Source: CAYMTN01 sp964393335
Lineage (GTDB): Bacteria; Chloroflexota; Anaerolineae; Aggregatilineales; Aggregatilineaceae
Reading direction: 5' to 3'
Assembly (NCBI GenBank): GCA_964393335.1
Contig: CAYMTN010000071.1
Coordinates: forward strand, 1 to 22,284
Length of the DNA: 22,284 nt
Below are positions 1-7,487 of the stretch, piece after piece (within the stretch, counting starts at the first letter, position 1; every line of letters starts with the position of its first letter). A model generated the notes under the pieces. That model did no database searches, had not been told where the DNA came from, and saw only the letters and a program-made list of their open reading frames with translations. The translations under genes and the position numbers were made by a program.

Positions 1-3000
1 GTTCAGTTCGCCTGTTGCGTCGCCCAACACGGTGACCGGGATGGTGCGTGTCAGCACACCTTCGGCAAATACCAGCCCGCCAGAGGTCGGAAGATAGTCT
101 CCGTCTGCTACCGTCGCCGTCCCATCAGCAGTGGCATAATCAACGGTTACCGTACCACCTGCAAAGCCTTGCAGCGTGACGGTGAACCAGTAAGTCGTGT
201 TGGTCGTGGTGCCTTCCTGATGAGTCACGTCATCGATGATGAACATCGGCCCCAACACATCACGTTCCACCGCGCCGACATCACAGACCGAATGACCATC
301 GTCATCCCCGTCGAATGGGCGGGACATGCCACGCTGGTCAACCGGCAGGCAGTACGCGTTGTCAGCGGTGTCCAGTGCCGGACTGCCGTAAAGCGGCAGG
401 CGTGTCCAGGTGGGCCCTCCATTGTCACGCAGCGGACCAAGCACCGGATCGCCGCCGACTATATTAGTGCCAAGCTCAACATAGGAAACACCGGTCAGGT
501 TGGCGCCGACTGCGGCGCTGTTTTCCGTGACGATGCTGTTCACCAGCGTCAGGTCGTCGGCATAACCTACGTACACCCCGCCGCCTTCGTCGCCGGCACT
601 GTTACCGGCGATGGTGCCGTGTTGGACATATACCTGCCCGTAGCTATGAATGCCGCCGCCATCAGCATGTTGGGCCGTGTTGTCGACAATGGTGCTGTTG
701 TAAACGTTCAGCTCCGAGGGGGAGTTCATATAGATTCCGCCGCCATTGTCATCGGACCAGTTGTTCATGACCAGGCAGCGTTCCAGGGTCAGCGTGCTGA
801 AATATTCGACGTTTATCCCGCCGCCGCTGTACGTGTACGCTCCGTTGCCAGTGACGACGCAGTCGCGCAGCGTTACGTCAGCATGGGAATCGATCTGAAG
901 CGCGCCGCCCTGCGTACTATAGCCGTTTTGCAGCGTGAGTCCTTCGATCACAACCTGCCTGTAATCATTGACATAAAAGATGCGGCGTTGGCCTTGCCCA
1001 TCGATTGCCAGCACATCCGCCCCCGGCCCGACGATTTCCACATCGTCGTTGATGATTGGCAGCGTGCTGTCGAGCACGATCACACCACTGATACCGCGCA
1101 TATCGATCAAGTCTGCCGTGCCGGCGCTGGCATTCGCAGTGGAAATGGCCTCGCTCAGGCTGCAATGCGTCGCGTCGCATGTGCCATCGTATAGATTGTC
1201 CGTCGTATTGACGATCAGCACATCGTCATTCGTGATGAACCCGATCCCCTGGCTGTCTTCCAGCGTTGCGTTAGTGGGATTCGACAGATTCACGTAGAAC
1301 AGTTCGTCTTTTTCTGCCACGCCGTCGCCGCGTACCATGACGGTGATGGTTTGTGTCGCGCCACCGCCGCTAAAGGTCAACGTACCAGATACCGGGGTGT
1401 AATCATCACCTGCGGCAGTTGCCGTACCATCGGCGGTGGCGTAATCAACTGACCCGGTATCAACTCCCAGCACGGTCACGGTGAACACGTAGGCCGTATC
1501 ACTCCCGCTACCTTCCAGGTGGGTCACGTCATCGATACGAAACACGCCGCTGGTCTGTTCATGTTCGACCGCGCCGATGTCACACGTAGGCGTGCCATCG
1601 TTATCGCCATCAATCGGGCGGGGTTCGCCACGCTGGTCGATAGCCGGGCAAAAGCTGTCGTCTGCGGCATCAATGGCCGTGCCGCCAAAAAGCGGTTTAT
1701 GCGTCTGGGTGGTCCCGCCATTGTCGGCCAGCGGGCCGACCATCGGATCGCCGCCGATCATATTTACGCCTTGTTCGGTGTAGATACCATCGATTTCGGA
1801 GCTGGCAGGGGCTGTATTCCCTGCCACAAGACTGTTCGTCAGAGTCAAGCTGCCCGTGCCGGAGATGGCGATGCCGCCGCCAGCGGATGTGCTATCCGTG
1901 ATGGCGTTGTCCGTGATGGTGGTGTGGGTAATCGTAACGGCCCCGTCACTGTAAATCGCGCCGCCACTACCCGGGACCTGGTTGCCGGAAAACGTGCTGT
2001 TGGTAACCGTCAACACGCCCCCTGGTGACGTTACCGCAATCGCGCCTCCTGCCGTGCTCGATTTGTTGTTGGCAAAAAGACAGCGGTCTACGGAGAGCGT
2101 GCTGTTGCCTACTACCTCGATGGCACCGCCAGCCAACACGGTCACGTGGCCGGTGAAGGCGCAGTCGCGCAGTGTCACATGGCTGTCATCGATAATCCAC
2201 AGGGCCGCTGCTTCCCGGCTGCGCGCATCGCTCACGCTGAGTCCTTCGATGACGACGTTAGCCCCTGACATGACGGTGAACAGGTAATAGTACCCGTTCC
2301 CGCTGACCGTCAGGTTATCTGCGCCCGGCCCGTTGATCGTCAGGTCTTCGGTGATGTAGGGCAGATAAGACATTGAAATGTAAATCGTCGCCGGGTAGGA
2401 CGGCAGATCAAATACGATGGTATCGGGCACCCTGTTGCCCTCAGCCTGGGTCATCGCCCAGGTCAGCGATCCTTCCGTGCTGGAAAACCCTGACGTATTG
2501 GTGACAACGAAGGTTGATGAACAAACAAACGTGGTCTTGGTCGCTGTCTCTGAATAATCTGAAAAGACAGGATAACGCTCGGTACGCACGCGATACTGGT
2601 AGACTGTGTTGCAGGCCAGCCCGGTATCACCGTACGTCGTTACGTTGGCCCCGACTGCTGCGATTTCAAGCCACGACGATCCGCCATCGTCAGAGCGTTC
2701 CACGTGATATGCCGTTTCATCATCATTGAGATCGGCCCAAAACAGGTCGATAGCGGAGTTCGAAATCGCCTCGACCACCAGGCCGGTTGGCGCGCACGGA
2801 TACGGCGTAGCGCCGGCCACGTTTGAGTAGTCGGAATAGGATGAGGTTGTGGAAAAATACGCCCGCACGCGATACAGAATTGCCGCGCCGCACACGCTGT
2901 CAGTGTCACTGTAACCGGTTGAGCTGGCGGCCACTGAGCCGATCTCATGCCATGTCACACCTGCGTCCACTGACCGCTCGATATGGAAAGCACTTTCTCC

Positions 3001-5334
3001 ACTGACGGAGTCGGTCCAGGTCAGATCGATCTGCGATGCACTGGCGCTCGCGGCGAGGTTTGTGGGTCCGGCTATGGAAGCGTCGGTTTGAAAGGACCAC
3101 GTGTCACTCCATTCACCTTGCAGCCCGCCTTCGTCGATTCGCACGCGCCAGTAGTACATCGTGCCAGGTGTAAGCGTAGACGGGGCGTACATTGTTGCAG
3201 TGAGCGTGGTATCGACAAGCGGGCTGCTGAAAGCTGTGTTTTCACTGATCTGAATCTGGTACGACGTCACCGGCGCGATGACCTGCCACTGCAAAGTGGG
3301 CGAAGCGCCTGAATGGCTGCCGTTGGCCGGGATGCTGAGCAGAGGGGCCGGTAGCGACAGGTTCAAGCGCCCCTGCCCGTATTGATAGTCGTAACCCACG
3401 CTGCCCATATCAACCGCGTGAGCTTCCAACCAGGCCGCCACGTCATCCGGCGTATAAACGGGATAACTGGCCATGACCAACGCTGCCGCACCGGCTACGT
3501 GCGGCGCAGCGGACGAAGTGCCGTTGAACGTATTTGGCGCGTAAGCCCAGGTATCGACATTCGCAAACCCAGCGATACGGGGTTCGTTCAAGCCGCCACT
3601 CGTTATGCCGCCGGGACCATGCGTGGGACCCCAGGAACTATAGTCCTCAAGGATATAGGGAGCATTGACATCCAGCGCGGCCACCGAAAACGCATAAGGG
3701 CCGGTTGCCGGATCGATCAAACTCCGATCACTCACGTTGTATTGAAGATACGGCACATTATGGCCCATGAGGTCAAGCGTTTGGGTACCGTCGGCGCTGT
3801 ATTCTTCGATCATGACGGCATAATAATCCGTATCAGATGTTACATAGTAGATCGTTTCGGTGGGCGGCTGGACGCCATTTTGCCGTGTGGTCGAATGAGC
3901 TACCGGGGCCCACGTCGAACCGGCTTGCTGCATCAGGTAAAGGTCATAATCCTGGTCAGTGGTGGGCCATTCATTCCAGCGAAGGTTAAGAATGATCGGC
4001 CAGCCATAAGGAATCGGGTTGCCCCCATTCAGGATGTTAAATTCTGCACCAGGCTGCCACTCGTGGACAGTATCGCCTAACGTATCGCTGAATTGGCCGT
4101 CCCAATGATATTGGGCTTGATTGCCTGCCGCCTGCACATACAGCGTACCCATGCTGCGAGCCGCTGTGATGGCATGTGAGACGGGTCCACTGCCGTCACC
4201 CGCTTCGGCATTATACCAACCAATCGACGACGAAATGATGTCGTTGCCAGCTTGTGCGAGACTCACGATATAGACGGCCATTTCGGTGGCGCTGCCGGGT
4301 GTCGCCAGCGTCAAATGAGCACCCGGAGCCATGTCGTAGATAATCTCCGCGACCGCCGTCCCGTGTCGGCTTGAGAGGTCGAGGGTCCCGTATATATCCA
4401 GGTCGGCGGGCAGCTCGTCAATGGCCTGGGCCAATGTGTAGTACTGGAAATAGTCCAAAATGGCTATGTTTACACCGGTCCCGTCGATGCCCAACGTGTG
4501 CAGCGTATCAGCATTCGACGCGGTGACACCCTCTGTGACATACGACCCGGCACGGAACGCTGAGGCAGCCGCTTGTGGCTCAACATCGACCGGAAAGACG
4601 GCGATAGGCGGCTGCACCAGGCTGACACCTTCTAACGCGGCGACTTGCGGTAGGGCTGTCACAGGAATCCAGGCATCCGTCCAGATGCTGTAATGCGCCA
4701 CGACTCGCCCCCCAAGCCCTGGCAACTGATCCCGAATCGCGACTGCGGCGGCTTCGTCCAGCGCGATGACCATAATTTTGATCTGATCATTGTCCATTTG
4801 CAGGCCAGCGCCTGCCGCCATGCCCATAGTTTGATCGGGTGCTGCCAGCCATGCCTGGTAAATCTCTTCGAGTTGGCTGCTGAGCGTGTCAATGCGCGGC
4901 TTCGGGCCGCTGGTGCGCGTCGGTTGCCGTTCGGCGGTCAGGCAGCCTGTGGTTGTAGCGCTGGCCGTATTGGAGTAATCAGAAAAATGCGCCACGTCGA
5001 ATGCCGCACGCACGCGGTAATAGTAGGTCGTTTCACATGCAACGTGACGGTCAGAATAGGCCGTCGAGTCTGGCTTCAGGGCCGCCACCTCGATCCAATC
5101 ACTATCTATCGACGTCGCACGTTCGACACGGTACGTGGTTTCCCCTTCGACGGTATCACCCCATGTGAGATCGATTTGTGAAGGCGATATCGCTTTGGCC
5201 ATCAGGTTGGCAGGTGCATTTGATTGGTGGCTGGTATCGGCCCAAACGTCTTGTGGCAAAAATCCGGGGTTGGCAATCACGATCAAGCAGACGATCAAAA
5301 AGAATAAGGCCAGTTTTGACTCGCGCACGGACAT
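1..5334 (-). CDS. Giant secreted subtilisin-like (S8) serine protease, C-terminus cut by window edge
   Basis: Minus-strand frame open from an ATG at 5334 to the window edge (1,778 codons, no stop). AGGAG lies 8 nt before the ATG. Residues 5-30 form a hydrophobic signal peptide, so the product is probably exported. Order of parts: fibronectin-III-like domain (about 41-128); propeptide-like region (about 145-280); S8 catalytic domain with Asp294 (AILDYF), His324 (RHGTAV), oxyanion-hole Asn405 (AAGNQ) and Ser607 (FNGTSSAAPHVAG); three further FN3-like domains (about 661-750, 755-841, 847-939); then twice the series right-handed beta-helix, choice-of-anchor-Q-like end (GGDP...DNGG...CDIGAVE) and Calx-beta (YATADGTAT), the second Calx-beta incomplete. 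About 200 residues separate Asn405 and Ser607, more than in a minimal subtilase, and include a beta-rich insert. The catalytic residues are complete, so it is probably active on extracellular protein. Anchoring and remaining C-terminal domains are outside the window. Confidence 0.93.
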   Translation of the reverse strand, partial: MSVRESKLALFFLIVCLIVIANPGFLPQDVWADTSHQSNAPANLMAKAISPSQIDLTWGDTVEGETTYRVERATSIDSDWIEVAALKPDSTAYSDRHVACETTYYYRVRAAFDVAHFSDYSNTASATTTGCLTAERQPTRTSGPKPRIDTLSSQLEEIYQAWLAAPDQTMGMAAGAGLQMDNDQIKIMVIALDEAAAVAIRDQLPGLGGRVVAHYSIWTDAWIPVTALPQVAALEGVSLVQPPIAVFPVDVEPQAAASAFRAGSYVTEGVTASNADTLHTLGIDGTGVNIAILDYFQYYTLAQAIDELPADLDIYGTLDLSSRHGTAVAEIIYDMAPGAHLTLATPGSATEMAVYIVSLAQAGNDIISSSIGWYNAEAGDGSGPVSHAITAARSMGTLYVQAAGNQAQYHWDGQFSDTLGDTVHEWQPGAEFNILNGGNPIPYGWPIILNLRWNEWPTTDQDYDLYLMQQAGSTWAPVAHSTTRQNGVQPPTETIYYVTSDTDYYAVMIEEYSADGTQTLDLMGHNVPYLQYNVSDRSLIDPATGPYAFSVAALDVNAPYILEDYSSWGPTHGPGGITSGGLNEPRIAGFANVDTWAYAPNTFNGTSSAAPHVAGAAALVMASYPVYTPDDVAAWLEAHAVDMGSVGYDYQYGQGRLNLSLPAPLLSIPANGSHSGASPTLQWQVIAPVTSYQIQISENTAFSSPLVDTTLTATMYAPSTLTPGTMYYWRVRIDEGGLQGEWSDTWSFQTDASIAGPTNLAASASASQIDLTWTDSVSGESAFHIERSVDAGVTWHEIGSVAASSTGYSDTDSVCGAAILYRVRAYFSTTSSYSDYSNVAGATPYPCAPTGLVVEAISNSAIDLFWADLNDDETAYHVERSDDGGSSWLEIAAVGANVTTYGDTGLACNTVYQYRVRTERYPVFSDYSETATKTTFVCSSTFVVTNTSGFSSTEGSLTWAMTQAEGNRVPDTIVFDLPSYPATIYISMSYLPYITEDLTINGPGADNLTVSGNGYYYLFTVMSGANVVIEGLSVSDARSREAAALWIIDDSHVTLRDCAFTGHVTVLAGGAIEVVGNSTLSVDRCLFANNKSSTAGGAIAVTSPGGVLTVTNSTFSGNQVPGSGGAIYSDGAVTITHTTITDNAITDSTSAGGGIAISGTGSLTLTNSLVAGNTAPASSEIDGIYTEQGVNMIGGDPMVGPLADNGGTTQTHKPLFGGTAIDAADDSFCPAIDQRGEPRPIDGDNDGTPTCDIGAVEHEQTSGVFRIDDVTHLEGSGSDTAYVFTVTVLGVDTGSVDYATADGTATAAGDDYTPVSGTLTFSGGGATQTITVMVRGDGVAEKDELFYVNLSNPTNATLEDSQGIGFITNDDVLIVNTTDNLYDGTCDATHCSLSEAISTANASAGTADLIDMRGISGVIVLDSTLPIINDDVEIVGPGADVLAIDGQGQRRIFYVNDYRQVVIEGLTLQNGYSTQGGALQIDSHADVTLRDCVVTGNGAYTYSGGGINVEYFSTLTLERCLVMNNWSDDNGGGIYMNSPSELNVYNSTIVDNTAQHADGGGIHSYGQVYVQHGTIAGNSAGDEGGGVYVGYADDLTLVNSIVTENSAAVGANLTGVSYVELGTNIVGGDPVLGPLRDNGGPTWTRLPLYGSPALDTADNAYCLPVDQRGMSRPFDGDDDGHSVCDVGAVERDVLGPMFIIDDVTHQEGTTTNTTYWFTVTLQGFAGGTVTVDYATADGTATVADGDYLPTSGGLVFAEGVLTRTIPVTVLGDATGELN

Positions 5335-5514
5335 CGAAAATACTCCTGGGGTGTGAAATGCTTTGCTTGTACTCTCTAAATTGAAGGATTGAGAAAAAGG
5401 CCCCTGGCGATACGTCATCGATGTTCTCGTCAAAGCACCAGCGCCGATACAGAGAATCGGGCTTTCTTGAGAAGTCTGCTCCAAAACTCGCAAAAAAACG
5501 AAAAAAGTGAAGCT

Positions 5515-5533
5515 CCACCGCTAGAAGCGGTGG
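5515..5533. repeat. Hairpin 1 (8-bp stem, AGA loop)
   Basis: CCACCGCT-AGA-AGCGGTGG, a perfect 8-bp stem with a 3-nt loop on the plus strand, flanked by AGCT on the left and CTTCTTA on the right. It forms the proposed right-end hairpin of the IS-like remnant and has a compensated sister hairpin 146 bp away. Confidence 0.75.
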
Positions 5534-5660
5534 CTTCTTAGTCAAGGCAGGAACACTGCGGAGAGCAGGAACTGCCCGCGAGGGTCATCAAACATCATGA
5601 CCAGACAAACGTCTTCGGTTCAGCTCCATGTGAATACACTGGTAGAACCGATTAACTGCA

Positions 5661-5679
5661 CCACTACCAGAGGTAGTGG
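5661..5679. repeat. Hairpin 2 (8-bp stem, same AGA loop as hairpin 1)
   Basis: CCACTACC-AGA-GGTAGTGG, a perfect 8-bp stem with the same AGA loop, preceded by GCA and followed by CTTT. Compared with hairpin 1 (5515-5533), three stem positions differ on each arm and each change is compensated on the opposite arm, while loop and flanks (GC-W before, CTT after) are kept. Confidence 0.75.
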
Positions 5680-5774
5680 CTTTAAAAAGCCGAGTAAACG
5701 TTGTTTTAATACAGAATAGTACGGCTACATCTTAAGTTGCCCGCTAGCGTAAGCATACTGAATAATGGCAATAA

Positions 5775-5796
5775 AACGTGCGCTGAATGGCACGTT
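5775..5796. repeat. Inverted repeat AACGTGC / GCACGTT
   Basis: Perfect 7-bp arms (5775-5781 and 5790-5796) around an 8-nt loop, with GGC at 5767-5769 able to pair with GCC at 5797-5799 across a bulge. It lies within the structured non-coding region upstream of the protease gene. Confidence 0.55.
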
Positions 5797-5862
5797 GCCT
5801 TGTATTCCTGTCAAATGAGAGATGTTCCGGGCAGGTAACCTTCTGCGAAGGTGTGGGTATCA

Positions 5863-6291
5863 CGTAGCGACTGATGCGGATGAATCCAATGAGAGTGGCA
5901 GCGCCATCATTCGCCAAGATTGAGCCAATGCCGGTCTGCCTGCGGCAAGGATCAGGTGCGATGTGTGAGCAGGGGCACGCCTTGACGTATGATCAGCTTT
6001 ACCCTCTCAATGAAAACCATACCCAACACCACCCCTGTCTGGCCTGGTTCGCGTTATCACCCGCGTACAGTGGACTGTGCGGTTCCGATTCTCATCGGAA
6101 AAAACCACATTCGCTCCATTGCGGGTTTTTTCAACGGTATCCGATGGAGATATCGTGAGATGCCAGGCGCATTTCTTGATTTTCAGAGGGTTTTTGTCCC
6201 AACGATTTCGACGATGTAACACTATGTTTTTCGAACGGATGTGCATTTCGGCCAGCACAACCCCATCCCGTGTTTTTCAAGTTGTCCGTGC
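5863..6291. other. Non-coding spacer between the IS-like remnant and the DinB gene
   Basis: No open frame here has a plausible ribosome site or a recognisable product. The short frames overlap each other on both strands and end at random positions. The only structure I can support is the inverted repeat at 6093-6146, annotated separately. Confidence 0.5.
6093..6146 (-). terminator. Possible terminator downstream of the DinB gene
   Basis: AAAAAACC (6099-6106) pairs with GGTTTTTT (6124-6131), enclosed by CATCGGA (6093-6099) pairing with TCCGATG (6140-6146). On the minus strand the inner stem ends in six T, which suits a Rho-independent terminator about 145 bp after the DinB stop codon. The inner stem is A/T-rich and the loop is long (17 nt), so strength is doubtful. 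Confidence 0.35.
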
Positions 6292-6777
6292 TTAGAGCAG
6301 AGCCTCGGAGAGCTTCAGAATGCGGGCGACTTGCTCGATATGGTTCAGATCGTGCCAGGTCGTGAAGACCATCAGTTCCAGCAGCGTGATGCTGCCATAG
6401 GCCGAGTGCGTCCCCCGGCGCTGCCACTGTTCCTCCGATACGCCGGCGAGTAGTTCCATCAACGCCTTACGCTGGCCCAGGTAAGCCTCAAATTCAGCTG
6501 CCAGGTTCTGGCGCTTGTAATTCCGGCGCTGAGCGCCCTCCTGGGGATCAAAGTTCGGCAGGAGCGGCTGGTCTTCGGCCAGGATGCGCTGGACGCGCGT
6601 GAGGGTAATATCAGCGGAGTCGCGAATGTGGCACATCGTTTCAAGCACATTCCACCCGCCTGGCCCATCGGTGAGCTGCTGGGCCTGCTCCTGGGATACT
6701 CCTTTCAAGAGCGCATTTAACACGACCGGTGTTTTGCGGAGCGCCAATAGGTAACGCTCTGGGGTAATGATCGCCAT
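6292..6777 (-). CDS. DinB-family (DinB_2-like) putative metal-dependent protein
   Basis: 161 residues, the usual length of this four-helix-bundle family. The family triad of metal-binding histidines is visible: His50 (in MCHIRDSAD), and His142 and His146 in WHDLNHIEQ near the C-terminus. GWNVLETMCHIRDS is the typical N-terminal family motif. Members include bacillithiol/mycothiol-dependent transferases and many proteins of unknown substrate; I cannot assign one here. I chose the ATG at 6777 over the one at 6798 because GAGGAG sits 6 nt upstream of 6777 and the extra N-terminal residues (MDEEENS) only read through that ribosome site. It appears monocistronic and is not tied to its neighbours. 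Cytoplasmic: no signal peptide or membrane segment. Confidence 0.85.
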   Translation of the reverse strand: MAIITPERYLLALRKTPVVLNALLKGVSQEQAQQLTDGPGGWNVLETMCHIRDSADITLTRVQRILAEDQPLLPNFDPQEGAQRRNYKRQNLAAEFEAYLGQRKALMELLAGVSEEQWQRRGTHSAYGSITLLELMVFTTWHDLNHIEQVARILKLSEALL

Positions 6778-7487
6778 AGAATTCTCCTCTTCATCCACCG
6801 ATTAGTCGTACGACGCGGCAGGCAGTTACGAATGCGCCTGCATCGACTGCACTTTCTTCGCTCACGAGGAAACGTCTGATACGAATATCTTGAGAACGAC
6901 GGGTAGCAGATCCAGGACGAACTCCTGTCCCGGCTACTCTGGTCATCCAAGGAAGATTTAGGGTGCAGGTAGTATAATCCTCGTTCGAAATCCTGGTCAA
7001 ACTGTTCGACTTCCCCAAAGGCCAACTATGATGCGTCTGAAATACTTCTGGAACGAAGGCAACCAGCGGCTGGTGCGAGGGCTTCAAGCGGTCGAAAAGC
7101 GAGAAAGAAACCTGGACCCCACCCGCTCCGGATCGAGTCATTGTTCCGTTTCAGAAACCGTGGGACAAAAAGGTAGGCCAGAAAAATGGAGACTTTCAGC
7201 GCTGGGCTGTTATCTCATCTTCGCTGCCCATAGCGCGCATTGCACGCGCTTGCAATGCGCGTGAATATAGCATTTTGCAGGCCGTGCCGCCAAAAACGGA
7301 TGGTTAATAGAATCCGCATTCCCCGAAACCTTGAGCGTGAGCTATCAGGCAGCCCAACACCGCTACGCTGCTCGCAGGCGGGTGACTGCACAGCAGCCAT
7401 TCCGCGCCGTTTTTTGCATTTCACCACAGAATGAGGTTGGATCGATAGCCATGCTCGACCTTCGAAAGTGCAAACGGATCGACAACG
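6778..7487. other. Gene-free spacer between the DinB and helicase genes
   Basis: About 710 bases without a convincing gene. The frames at 6791-7141 (minus) and 7028-7264 (plus) overlap on opposite strands, have no ribosome site and no recognisable motif. The stretch must hold the divergent promoters of both flanking genes, but I see no clear -35/-10 pair. The one notable object is the 11-bp inverted repeat at 7234-7261. Confidence 0.5.
7234..7261. repeat. Perfect 11-bp inverted repeat
   Basis: CGCGCATTGCA (7234-7244), loop CGCGCT, TGCAATGCGCG (7251-7261). There is no T-run on either side, so it is not a standard terminator. It lies about 230 bp upstream of the helicase start and could be a protein-binding site or an RNA hairpin. 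Confidence 0.6.

Larger units (their letters stand above)
5507..5862 (-). mobile_element. Possible remnant of an IS200/IS605-type element: right end plus guide-RNA-like region, no transposase
   Basis: Read on the minus strand, the stretch ends in GAAGCCACCGCT-TCT-AGCGGTGG followed by AGCTTCAC. This matches, from memory, the style of IS200/IS605 right ends (subterminal hairpin ending in TTCAC), which lie just after tnpB and form the 3' part of its guide RNA. Upstream on the same strand are three more hairpins (5661-5679, 5775-5796 and 5838-5852), giving a structured non-coding region as expected for such an RNA. I found no tnpA or tnpB reading frame or fragment. If the reading is right, this is a solo end, a deletion derivative or a non-autonomous element sitting about 170 bp upstream of the protease start. 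It could instead be an unrelated structured RNA or protease-gene leader. Confidence 0.4.

Noticed and set aside
169..1194. 341-codon plus-strand open frame
   Set aside because: Antisense to the protease, whose opposite frame is unbroken for 1,778 codons with clear domains.
3382..4080. 232-codon plus-strand open frame
   Set aside because: Antisense to the catalytic domain of the protease; no ribosome site or recognisable motif.
5601..5862. CRISPR-like repeats suggested by the similar hairpins
   Set aside because: Only two similar hairpins exist, 146 bp apart with different stems and no regular spacers, and no cas gene is present.
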